Source: Mastigias papua (taxonomy: Eukaryota > Cnidaria > Scyphozoa > Rhizostomeae > Mastigiidae). From it: a stretch of DNA of 64,000 nucleotides. Below are positions 1 through 16,783 of the stretch, piece by piece. The stretch's first letter is position 1; each line of letters begins with the position of its first letter. The notes beneath the pieces are model-generated. The model was not told the origin of the DNA and searched no databases. It saw only the letters and a program-made list of their open reading frames with translations. The stretch covers positions 19,027,687 to 19,091,686 of the forward strand of contig OZ025269.1 of the NCBI GenBank assembly GCA_964019165.1, in the 5' to 3' direction. Both the position numbers and the translations under genes were made by a program.

Positions 1-15
1 GAAAACAATATATAC

Positions 16-1142
16 CTTCCCATCAAGATATCTGAGAAAGAAATTTAATAAAAATGATTTTCCTTTCCTAAATGCACCAGCAACAGAGACAACAACTACT
101 TTTTTGTTCTTTATTTCTGGTTGTAACAAAACAGATTCCAGGGCTTTCTCATCCAGTTCAAATGAATGGTCATCTTTTGTTTTGAGGATGCAAATTGGTT
201 GTGGCTCTTTGATTACTACATCAATCTCAGATGAACTGACAACTGACTCTAGAAAAGCACATGTAACATATGAAAAACAAAAATAACTAATTCAGTACAA
301 TTGAAGGTTTTTAAAGTACTTAGGTTGTATCAGGGTAGAGTGAAACTACTGTGGGGTAGAGTGAAACAATTGTGAGTAACACTGACCAGGTAGGGATTTA
401 CAAGGCTGTAAATAATTTTGATTTGGTCAGACAATATCTCTGATAGGGTCTAATTGCACATGCCAAATTTTTTAATAGAGGGAATATATGGTTAAATGTC
501 AGACACGAATAGACACTTCAGGTGCACTTGCTGGTAACCACATAAGACGCTGTTAATGGGCTCAGTGGCATAAAAATTGCTTACAATCCTTGGGATATTT
601 TGCATGGGGGCCCCTTTCAAGCTTAAAACATTTCCCAAATTCTAGACACAATAACAAAGGAGGGCTTTTATCAATAAGGAAGAAAAGAGAGTAGATATAA
701 ACAGGGTGTATCAGCTTACTAAACATCTTCTCACACCAGTAAATCCAGAAGCCTGCCCCTTGAACACTTCTGATGGGCCCCTTTGGGGCTTTTAAGGTGT
801 GGGGGACCTTAGGAGTTGCTCTAACCTCAACCTTTCTATGTTGGTTATGCCACCAAATGGGCCCAAGTTAAAACTAAATTTTTGCCTAAAAAGTCTTAGA
901 AAAGATTGACCATCAATTACATCAAAGGTATATTGGTAAAAAAATATCTGAGATGGGGGAGGGGAGAGGCTCATGATTATTGATAGACTGAATGTCCCCA
1001 GATGTGACAGTCAAATTGGAAAAGCATTTAGTAGCACATGCAAATGTCCTACATGCTGCGTTAATCTACATATAAGCTTTGGCAATCCGAGAAAAATATT
1101 CTCACCTCTTCCTGAATTGTCATTTTTGGCGGGAGGAGACAT
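16..1142 (-). CDS. ATL: Atlastin GTPase, 5' end only (two exons)
   Basis: Dynamin-like GTPase that fuses and shapes tubular endoplasmic reticulum. Exon 1 coding part is 1106-1142 (start [12 protein letters not shown]) and ends in phase 1 at a clear GT donor. Exon 2 is 16-248 after a TTCTAG acceptor and joins in frame. Together they give 90 codons. The second exon carries the family signature [10 protein letters not shown] and the G1 P-loop [17 protein letters not shown], where GAFRKGKS is the nucleotide-binding loop. The donor at 14-15 lies at the window edge, so the rest of the GTPase domain, the middle domain, the two membrane helices and the tail lie outside. The start is supported by the short, variable N-terminus usual for atlastins and by phase agreement. 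It lies downstream of GPR137 in the same orientation. The family call is very likely; which paralogue it is cannot be said. Confidence 0.9.
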
Positions 1143-4100
1143 GGTCGTCTTTAATTTCAATCTGTAGAATTTCAAGATATAGTCAAACCATCTACTTAGT
1201 GGTCCGATCACTAGCATTTAAAATGAACCGAACTGAACTGAATTAGCATCAACAATTAAGATGGTGGAGTGACTCGTGACGTAAGGAGGATTCTCGTCTG
1301 AAAGCAAGCAGCACATGTATGAGGGAAGTCCTTAATCTACAACATCCGCACGCCACTCTTAAACCCTCAAATCTTTATGCATCTACTTTCTAACAATATA
1401 TTTAAAATTCCGGCTGGTAAAGTAAATAAGATCGAAGACAAGAAAAAAAGAGACAAGCCTAGTCTACTTCTAGTAATCACGATCCAACTTTTCGGCTCAA
1501 AAATGAAGATCGACGACAAACCGGCACAGACTAAAATTGCATATTCTAGGATATTGTATACAATTCACATAATGATTCATACCACTGGATTGTAAATTCT
1601 CCACCAGCAGCTTCGTAAACTTTGGACTCAAGTTTATTAATCACTCATTCAAGCAACGACGAAATTTCCAATGATTGGAAATTTCTACGGAAGCCTAGAA
1701 CGAGGTCAGTGAGAAACGAGACAGCCTATCAGATCTGACGTAACAGCGGACACCCTTATGGTAGGCCAGGGCACTTTGAAGGAACGTTTGCTCAAATAAC
1801 GACAGCATGTGATATCCCTACCCTTTCGTCAATACATACTGATTGTAGAAACTGTTAAGCCATTAAATAAATCTACTATCCGTTGACTTAATTTCTTATT
1901 ATATACAGTTGCAAATTCGCAATCTAGGTTGGGATAATTGGCGGGGGGTTGGAAAATGCTCTGAAAGGTAATAATTGGGGGGTTGGAACAAATGTACGGG
2001 TTAGAAAATAGACCAAATGGATACTGCAGAGAACAACTTAGGAAGACTGACTAATCATAAATTGTCAATAAAAAGCAAAGTAAAGGAAATTCTAGTTGTA
2101 GTGTGAGCGATTATTCAATAAATTGCTTAATTAAGCAATCGAAAAAATTCCCTGGGAAAAACACAATTTCACTGAAGAAATCTTCAAAATTAGTAAATGG
2201 GGTTTGGGATAAGTACGGGGGTTGGACAAAAGTTCAAAAATTAACAATCAGGGGGGATGATTATTCGGTACTCGTGGTTTGTTTTTATACAAGACATTCT
2301 ATGAGGTGCATAGCAACAAATGACCTTTAAATACGCATGAAAAGTAATGAGAATTAGCGTATGCACTCAGGTAGACGGAAAAACCATAAACTTCACTATT
2401 GTAACAGGTCAGGTGCTAATTTTCAAAGGATTTTTTCTCTTATCATCTTTTGCATGCATGCTACGTAGTAAGTCAGGCATTTAATTTTCGATTGGACTTC
2501 CTTCGAAAAAGTGTAGTATGGTATGAATGGAGAATACTTTGACAGCCTACTGAATGTCCATGAGCTTTTGATTTGAAAGTGAAACAAATACAACTCTACA
2601 TTAATCATATCTTAATCATTTTCATGTTACTCAGCTTACAGATAATAATTTAGAGAAAATTGATATCTACCACTCTGAGAGAAATATAAAGCTAAAGATT
2701 TCGAAAATTAAACGATAAAACAAATGAATATGAGCATAAACTGCGATATGTGAGCTCGAGAAAAAATATACCCCGTCAACAGCAGATAGCAACCTTTTTA
2801 GAGTTCATCCTCGACAGGAATGTCGCGTTTTTTCCCAGTCGCTGCGATTCACTCTGTCCTATTTCTGCAGACGCCACATTCTTAACTATGCATAGTACAT
2901 TACAACTGTGAATCTGAGGCAAATACTTTAGAGTCAGAAGGAGGAGCGACTATCCGCAATATATATTTCAAATAACGCAATATTTTGTATATATAGATAG
3001 AAGGAAGGGTTAGTTTACGTAAATAAGTGGTCTATGGTTCTAAGGCGACGTACTGGCTAGGATAGCATCGTGTAGTCAATTGACTCCAGTTCACACCACC
3101 TGTTTATCACATAATAGTAATACAAAACGCAAGTTATTTCTCCTCACTGTTTACACAGAAAAACTCGAGTCAACCAAAACTAACATTTTAAACTCATTCC
3201 GAGTGAAAGTAAAAAGATAAGTTTGGGATATCTTCGGGATTGGAGAGTCATATGCCAATCCGCCATCTAAAAGATATACATATACGCTTTATGATATGTT
3301 TATTATGTATTTATTCTATAAAACAGATGCTAAGTTTTCCTTGAGGTAAAAAGATAAGATTTACATTGTGAAATAATTGATACCTATTATATCCCATAGT
3401 TCTTTGAGTACGTTCTATCATGCAACGAGTGTTCCGTTAAATATCTAAAAATTATAGATTAATGCTATCTGTGAAAAAACAGTGTAGAAATGATGCATAT
3501 TTACAATAAATTTAGAGATGAAAGCAACAACATAAATCACCCTAACAGCATGCATGATCCTAACGGCACAAAGAGATCATAAGAAACTCTAACAATTTCC
3601 CTATTGAAACTATGCTCTCCAGCAAATAAATGATCTGGGGTCTCCATTTAGCCAAACTTCGTGTACCAGCCTGAAAAGAAAACTACCAAAACTTATGGAC
3701 GTTTCTGGCAATGCAAAACAGGGCTCATAAAAAATGCTTTGCACATGGGAAGCGAGCACATATCTGAGCACAAAATGTGCCTGCAAATTAAAACTGGGCG
3801 TTACGTGTGCAGATACCTTGCAAAGATCTCTCTTACTGGGTTCCCCTAGTGCTATGTGCTGTTATGCTGACATTTTTAATCAGATACAATGAATAGGTAG
3901 ATTTGGTTCAATAGTGCCTATAGAACTCATTCTGAGTCTCCAAGCGGCGAATAGGCCCTGGCGCACACTAATGAGCTGTGTGTAAAATCAAAGCTCACCA
4001 TGACATAGGATGCTCTCTCCTCGATTAGGCTCGCTATTGAGAGTCCCTCACTAAAATTCCTTTTGTATATAAATTCCTTTTTTATATTTGGATATAAATT

Positions 4101-4600
4101 TCTTTCTGTTTGAAAACATATTTCATGATCTAGATCATTATTAGGATTATCATTATAAATACTAACAACTATGAGCTTTAACTTCTTAATCGAGTAGATT
4201 TTGATATATGTTTGTAGCATCATTATACTAAATCCCAGACCATAGTGACATGACAGACATGAATTAAGGCTTTTCAGTATTAGTACTGGTTGTTTACAGT
4301 AAGTATATTAAATATATAACTAACAAATAAGCTAATTAAGACATTGATATAAGTAATGTATATGCAACAAAGAAAAAAGACTCAAATTATAGCTTTCACA
4401 GCAATAAAAAAGAAGCAAAATAATTGCTAAGAGGTGTTTGAGATATGTGTCAATTTTTCTCTCATATCAAAGTAACGAACTTGGCCACATAGAGCAGCAA
4501 ACCTCTCTTTTCATGGACATTGGATCAAATCAGTACTGTATATAGTAAAGAAAATCTTTCGTCTCTATAAACTCGTTGCAAATACATTTGCTTCCACTTA
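1143..4600. other. Intergenic region between atlastin and GPR137
   Basis: No convincing gene was found. The right part (about 4600-4853) should be the GPR137 3' UTR. The left end should hold the atlastin 5' UTR and promoter, but I see no clear TATA box. Small items are a perfect 11+1+11 palindrome at 1662-1684 and three imperfect copies of a G-rich stretch ending in GGGTTGGA between about 1935 and 2226. Open frames here are short and lack family resemblance. Confidence 0.5.
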
Positions 4601-4612
4601 GCATTATCGCTT

Positions 4613-4618
4613 TTTATT
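4613..4618 (-). terminator. Candidate polyadenylation signal of GPR137
   Basis: AATAAA on the minus strand, about 236 bp past the GPR137 stop codon at 4854-4856. It is the first canonical hexamer I noticed downstream. Confidence 0.45.
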
Positions 4619-4853
4619 GAAAATTACAAAGTTATAAGTATAATATACATCAAAAGAAAATGATACAGGGGAACTTGAGCTCTACAATACAGACTTCCAA
4701 ATAAATGACGAACAAATTTGGTCTTTTCTCTCTCTACCTAGTCTTTCTCTTTCTTCCTTTGTTCGGGATTTCGCTACAAGAATCAGGACCTTTGCATAAC
4801 AATACATGCCAAAAACAAAAACGTAAGCCTATACATTACCCAATGGTCTACTC

Positions 4854-10489
<5,636 letters not shown>

Positions 10490-12439
10490 GAATCACGAGA
10501 TGTCGCAAACTAGCCTTTTGTCGAATTTGGGCTCCAGGAAAACACTCTGACGTCATTTCCTGAATCGCTTCCGTGTGCCCTTGTACCTTGTACAAACACT
10601 ACCTCCAGTATACTTCCTAACATCTTCGCTTGAGGGTGCCCAGATGCCAGAACGGTACTTTATATGATTATCTGTCTATAGTTCTTATCTTTCTAAAAAT
10701 GTGATTGCACTAGACGTCAGCATGTATCTCTGAATGATAGAATTCAAATCATATCAGAGTAACTTGCACTATACCACAGCGTTCTGTCCTTGGTCCACTT
10801 CTTTTTCTCTCGTATATGTAATCTTCTAAACTCCTCACGCAAGCTGATAAAAATGACTATAGCACATATAACTTCCTTGTATATGTTTCTTTCTATGTCA
10901 ACAATTAGTCTTTCTCGCGTCACAAACTTTGCCAAGATGATGGGGGTCCATCCAGCTTGTGAATTGGGGGCAGATGAATACGTCGATCAGCCTGTCCAAA
11001 GACAAATTCTACCTTAGGCTTACTCCGGCTTGCTACAGAGTGCACAAACCCTCATAATACTCTATAATACTCTCAACGGGGGGGGGGGGGGACTGCGTCA
11101 TTTCAAAAACTTTCTTTGAGAATTTTAGTCGTACCTACAGAAATTGAAAGCATTTGAAAAATAAAGATTGAATTCATCGAGGCTATTATACATTTTTGCG
11201 TAAGTTCATGGATGAACGATTTTAAGGTACAATTATTCGTTTTACAAGAATTGACTTGTAAGAAGGCAGTGTTCGACCGCTCAAAATATTAAGAAATTTC
11301 AGTACTGGATTTCTGAGGCCTAAGACACTTTTAATTAACTTGTATAAATTTCTTATGGTAATCTATGTAGTATAGTGTTATGTTTGTGAAATGTCTGTTT
11401 GATTGTGTAGCACTGTAGTGTTGTGCAAACTCGGCTTTTCTTGCTAAGAAAGTATTAAGAAGGTTCCAATACTTAAATCATGAAAAAGCTAAGGCGTGTC
11501 AGCACTGGGCGAAAGAAACTTTCTTATTAAAAAACCACGTTTTACTTTAAATGAATAAAAAGAGGAATAAGTATTATGTAAAAGAGGAATAAGTAATGTG
11601 CTCGAAATCATTATAAAATATATATGGCATTGGTTTTCTTTTATCATTAGTGAATATCTTCTCAAAAATTCATAGAGTGAATTCTCAAGAAGCGTTATCC
11701 TGTTACCTAGATACAAATGCAAATGGCCACTACGGAATACTTCGGTCATTGGAAAAAAGTTAACTATTTGTTTTCCCAAGAATGTTGAGTCTATGATTTT
11801 GAGATGTTATATGGAGATATCAATCACTCGAGTATCATTGATAAAAATAAACCCTGAGCTACAATATATGTGTTAATTACTTTGAGGATGCAAAATGTTG
11901 TGGTATTCTTTTAGTCGCTGCAAAGTGCTATTAACAAATGCCAAAGGACTCTTGAGGGTTAAGACTAATAAGTTATGAACAACTAAATACACCATTAAGC
12001 ACTAGATACCAGCTCTTAATGTGAGCTGCAAAATTTTGCCACAATGTACATAGAATTAACATTAATTTGTGATTGCAATTGATTGAACATTGATTGGTGG
12101 TTTTTATTGACTTTGCAGCTGACATCCCAATCAAAGCAACTTGATGTGAGTACACTGTCAAGAAGTTAAGTTATTTTATCACTGCAAGCTTTTACTTGTT
12201 TATTGCTGCTCAAAAGCTATTTTATCATTGCTCAGATTGGTTATCGCCAAAGCCTAGCATAAATTATGCTTTCAGATCTACACCTTATAAAAAAGTGGTT
12301 GTGATCTTTCCTCGGAATTACACAAGGGGATAACAGAAGCTAAAAACTAGCAAGTTATCTAAACAGCGAACAACATAGCTTAATCCTATTTAAACATTGA
12401 CAAAACGTATTTCATTAACATACTTGATGCTTTCTCTTA
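10490..12439. other. Upstream of GPR137; no gene seen
   Basis: Contains the presumed GPR137 promoter next to 10490, a run of about 13 G at 11080-11092, and one copy of a dispersed repeat (about 11265-11540). Short open frames here show no family resemblance. Confidence 0.5.
11265..11540 (+). repeat. Dispersed repeat, copy 1
   Basis: This stretch can be aligned by eye with 51755-52080. Both open with CAGTG(T/-)...GCTCAAAA followed by TTAAGAAA and TTCAGTAC. Both close with an AAG(G)T(T) ... ATACT-like stretch, then TTCTTAT and a run of A with ACG. Inside each, the opening TTAAGAA-TTCAGTACT motif recurs in direct orientation near the end. The family is unknown and no coding potential is visible. 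Confidence 0.5.
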
Positions 12440-12730
12440 CCGTAAATCCTCAAACTAGACCCCCTCGAATAAGCCCCCATGCTAGAACTTCAAATTGTTA
12501 ATAAGCCCCCCCTCGAATAAGCCCCCACCCTAGGTGATGATGAAGACTGTAATAAAGACTAGTGGTTAAATATAGAGTGTTCTCGTAATAGTATGGTGAA
12601 AAGGAGGTTTGGCAATGAGCTTTTCATACGACATTTGTCAAATAATTTTATAACCCCCCTCGAATAAGCCCCCACTCAAAAAGCATCAAAAATAAATAAG
12701 CCCCCAGGGGGCTAATTCGAGGATTTACGG
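12440..12730. mobile_element. 291-bp MITE with TA target duplication
   Basis: Terminal inverted repeats start CCGTAAATCCTC and end GAGGATTTACGG, each flanked by TA (12438-12439 and 12731-12732). The interior carries several copies of CCTCGAATAAGCCCCC in both halves, extending the inverted repeat. It has no coding capacity. The TA duplication fits a Tc1/mariner-type transposase acting in trans. Confidence 0.85.
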
Positions 12731-12732
12731 TA

Positions 12733-14397
12733 GTTATTAGTACCTACTTTCAATAAACAGATATACCTCCTTATTGCAAACTTTGCAGATTATAACATTG
12801 CATACTCAGTAGATTGTTCCAGTGGTTTACAAAGAATGGAGTGGTTGCAAGCCTGACACAAAAATGGCGCAGGAGTAAACTTATCTTTAAACAAGCCTTA
12901 GTAAATTGCAATGTACATGCTATCTGCTCGATGTTGACTTGTTTTACGATATTCAATATGATCCATCAATTATTTGTGGAACGGAGGTGGATTTCTCAAA
13001 TGACATTATGCAGCCTTAATTCGGTGACAAAAATGTTCTTAATGAGAAGATGAATCCTCAGAATACCGCTATGATGACAAGTCGTTGTTTTCTAATAAAT
13101 AAAGCAAAGAAGCAATGCATCCCATAGAAGAACTGTTAAAATGAATGCCTACATTAATTTTGATAGACAGATACAACTACAAAGTAATTTCTAGCAAGAT
13201 TGGCAATATCAAAAGCAATTTTTATGGTAGCGTATTCTATCATCAAAAAAGAATTTACCAAACCTACCTCTGGTCGCATAGCGACACATCGACTATTAAA
13301 GTAATTTCAGCACCTTTTTCTATTTACATTAGAAAAGAAGGTAGATCCAAAACCACTGTTCTCAAAGCACAAGCTCATAAACCTTCTGCTCTCCAATGCA
13401 TTTGGACAGGGGAAAATAGCAAGCAAAAGTGTCAAGTTAGCTCGCAATAAAGTCCCAGTATGGGAGTGAGTATTGCATTATTTCTGTAGATATAATATAC
13501 TGTAATACAATAGATAAAATAATGTAATATAATATTATATAGGATAATATAGTGCAGTATGATGTTGCATAATGTAATGTGGTATGATGTATTATTCTCA
13601 ATAAAGGTATAAATCATAAAGTCATTCTACTTGTTCAAGAAAGAGCTAATAAAAGTGGCTGACAGAAGGGTTTTGTAACAGATCCATTATAAGATTCCTT
13701 TCTAAAGTAATAGGCGCATTCTCCAGAGAAGCTAGTTCTTTAAATTATTCTTGAGAATTTCTATGGCTTGTGAAAATTTCTAAAATTTTGGCATTAGATG
13801 CTATGCAATAAGAATAGATAGCAATTGTCCAATCAAGTCAAGGAATGATTCTGGGTACATGTCTAGAAAAGAGATGTAACACGTATTGACATAAGTTCCC
13901 TATTTAGAAGCAAGAAGTTCTGCATCTTCTAGTTTTGAGTTGTCATACATCGCCGAGAGATTGTCAACTGTGCAGTATCTCCGTCCAGGAGAGCATTTAC
14001 GAGGGGAGTCCTCGGGATCTAGACTCCCGTCCTTTGCCTCAAGAGGATATCAGTGTCCCTTTCTTGGGACACTGCAAAACTGGTTATTGTGTTTTTGTAC
14101 CCTTTAAGGTGTAAATCTGCTCATGACCATCATCATTCTTAAACGTAATGAAGCACGTCATAAGCTTCTTAGCTTGGAAAATATTATTCCAGGCTCTAGT
14201 ATACCCACTTTGCAGATTAGATCCCAGTCCCCGATATTTCTTAGTAGCAAAATTATTATGAATTCTTTCATTTAGAGTTCACAACAAAACTATGGTTGCA
14301 ATTTCTAATTTAGGTCAATGCTTCTATTACCCTCATGGTATTTTAACAAGTTGCAATCAACTATAGTGCACATTTGAATCGTGCTCCTCTATTGCAG
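12733..14397. other. Gene-poor stretch
   Basis: No gene was recognised. At 13488-13590 there is a degenerate AT-rich tandem array of TAATATAATG-like units. At about 13930-14090 a GC-richer block with a mirrored GTGTCCC...GGGACAC hairpin (about 14054-14073) is broken by stops in all frames. It could be a decayed transposon. Confidence 0.4.
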
Positions 14398-14518
14398 GTT
14401 GCAAGGATTGTTTGTATCTTAACTTTATTGTCTTTGACAACTGTTGGGAGCAAATGCACCCCCATTGGAACGCATCCAGATGCCCCATGCAAAGTGAATG
14501 GTAAAACATACAACAAAG
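14398..14518 (+). CDS. Orphan exon, possible secreted Cys-rich protein
   Basis: A 121-bp open segment lies between a good acceptor (ATTGCAG) and a good donor (AAAG|GTAAAC). It translates as a hydrophobic signal-peptide-like stretch (IVCILTLLSLTTVG) followed by SKCTPIGTHPDAPCKVNGKT and YNK, ending in phase 1. The spaced cysteines and the CKVNGKTYNKG pattern resemble the start of von Willebrand factor C-like domains, but the match is weak. No start codon lies in the exon, and no convincing partner exon was found. A phase-compatible acceptor lies at 15775. Treat it as a candidate exon only. Confidence 0.3.
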
Positions 14519-16783
14519 GTAAACCATAGTTTCATCCTTACTCAATGTATCCAAGGCTTCTCATTCAAGAGCCAAAAGGAATGCCACATTTGGAATAGTG
14601 AAGTCAAGAATAAATGCTGTTAAGAAAATACTAAGAAGTACCACTTAAAATTTTATAATTTTATGTCATATTCCTAACTAGATCTAAATCCATCAAATTA
14701 TTGTACTGTACTACTCATACAAAAACTCTATCATACCTATACTTTAGTTGTGCAAATTTAAGGGATTCTCTCGTTATCAACGGAGTTGGAGGCAGGACCT
14801 CTGAAAGTAGTCCAACCTGTAGAGAAGCAGATTGAAAATACGAAATATGTGCTATGAAGCCTCAGACGAATAGGGGTCCGGGCAAGTTTCCCTAGGAAAA
14901 ATATTAGCTGTCATGCTTCTAAATTCAGCAGGAGGACAACTTTATAGCACAATTTCCACTCTTCAATAACAAAGTCTATCATTACATGTTAAACGTGGAA
15001 CTCTGGCATGAAATAAGAAGCTTTAATATCGAGTTGCAGTCTTTCATAACTGATACCTTGCAGTACCGTTGAGCGGGGAGGTTAGCAGGGGTATAGTTCC
15101 AGCGCCCGGGGAAATTGTTGCAAATACTAACTTATATCGATTTTGACACCAACAAGGGCCCTTGATATTTGTAACCCCGGGGCACGACGTGGCTCTCAAC
15201 GGGCCTGATACATTGAGACGGTCTAGTCCAATCCGAAGAAAGTCTTTAGGAAGAATTTGTTAACACTGACATCATGGAATATCTATTTGGGATCGACAAT
15301 GACTTGTTCATAAAACAACAAACATGCATTCTGAGCAATATTACTTGATTCTAAAGGAATGATACAATGAAGAAGAACTACATTAATAGCTTCTATCAGA
15401 CCAAACATAATGCAATTGAGAAACCTGTAGCTCTCCCTTAAAGCGCAGAAGGCAGCTCTCCAGTATCGGAGGCAGAGACAGAGACCGGAAGGCGCAGGGG
15501 GTATGTGTGTCCCAATATCCTTGCCAATGTGCAATAAAATGCTCTCGAAATGTAAAGATATACCTTTTCTGGACAAAATCTATGGACTAGCAGATACAAA
15601 AATACAGAGTGTACCTCCTCATTTGTTACACCACAACTTAAGTTTTCCAAAACTTAATGTTATAATGTTTAGGTCCTCCTTCTTTATTGTCAATATGTAT
15701 ATCAGCATAGGATGCAATTTTGTCAAAAAGTATTTGTGTGGTTGATGAACTGTAGAGTGTGGTATATCCTCTCACAGACCTGTTTCTCAGTTCTCTACAG
15801 TACAAGCATGCTGTCTTCTATCAGAGAAATGCCAATTTCACTCTGTAATTCTTCGCTTCAGGCCAGGTTGTCTTGTTATCCGACTGTTCTGGAGTTCGGT
15901 GTAGTGAGCAAGGTGATTTGTCATTTTTTGTGGATTTGAGATGCTCTGCACCAAAGTACAAGCGATCAACTTTCACGAAAGGTGATGCCAAGTAAGTCCT
16001 TTCTACCTTAATCTTTCATGAATCATGTGAGGTCAAATTAATAATATTATGCCTTCTTCGCATGTTATGGTGAGAATTTCCGAAATTTATAAAATATGTT
16101 TCATTTGTAGGGTAAACCTGGCGCAGAAAATATGACCAAGTGAAAATCTTCTAAGAAACACACAGCGAAGGAGATTGCTTTATGAATATAGATTCCAACT
16201 ATTGTGTCTAATGTACATGTAAAAATTGATTAATTATGTGTCTACATAAATGGTTCATAACTACCTTTGAGTCGATCAAAGTCTAAATATTTTGCCTCAT
16301 GTGAAACGAGGTAATTAGAATCTTTTAGGAAATTATTCAACCAAGAGTACAAATACGGGTATTCTTAAAATGGTTTGTACAGGATGTCGGATATTTAAAA
16401 TAATTGAGAATTCACCAACTCAGCTCCTTATAGTTGATTACTGATAATTACACCCGCAGGCACAAGGCCTCTATTGAATGCTCCTGTGTGTATAGTTGTA
16501 AGACATGCACAGGTGCCTCAAGCTGCACAAGTCAGTAGCTGTAGACTACCGTGTTAAAAAAAAGGGAGAAGCGAGACCTGAGTAGAAATATTACCTAGGA
16601 AAAGTTTTACCATAGACGTTTTGCTTGAAAATGATAGGATAGTAAGCAGAGGAAGCACGCACGCATGTATGTGTATAATGCTGTTCTTGGGTAAATCAGT
16701 TATTTCTTAATTATCAGATTGAAAAGCCTATGATAAAATCAAAGACAGAAAAAGTCATTAAAACGCCTCAAAACTTGAACATG
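14519..16783. other. No gene recognised
   Basis: Mostly unique-looking sequence with short open frames on both strands (for example 15283-15650 minus). None has a recognisable motif or plausible exon series. It may include introns of the gene that owns the exon at 14398-14518. Confidence 0.4.

Noticed and set aside
13930..14090. GC-richer block with a GTGTCCC hairpin considered as an exon or small RNA
   Set aside because: All frames are interrupted and no known RNA fold could be recognised. It is left as unexplained sequence.
15283..15650. Two overlapping minus-strand frames
   Set aside because: No motif, no acceptor-donor structure with consistent phase, and no similarity between the frames and known proteins.
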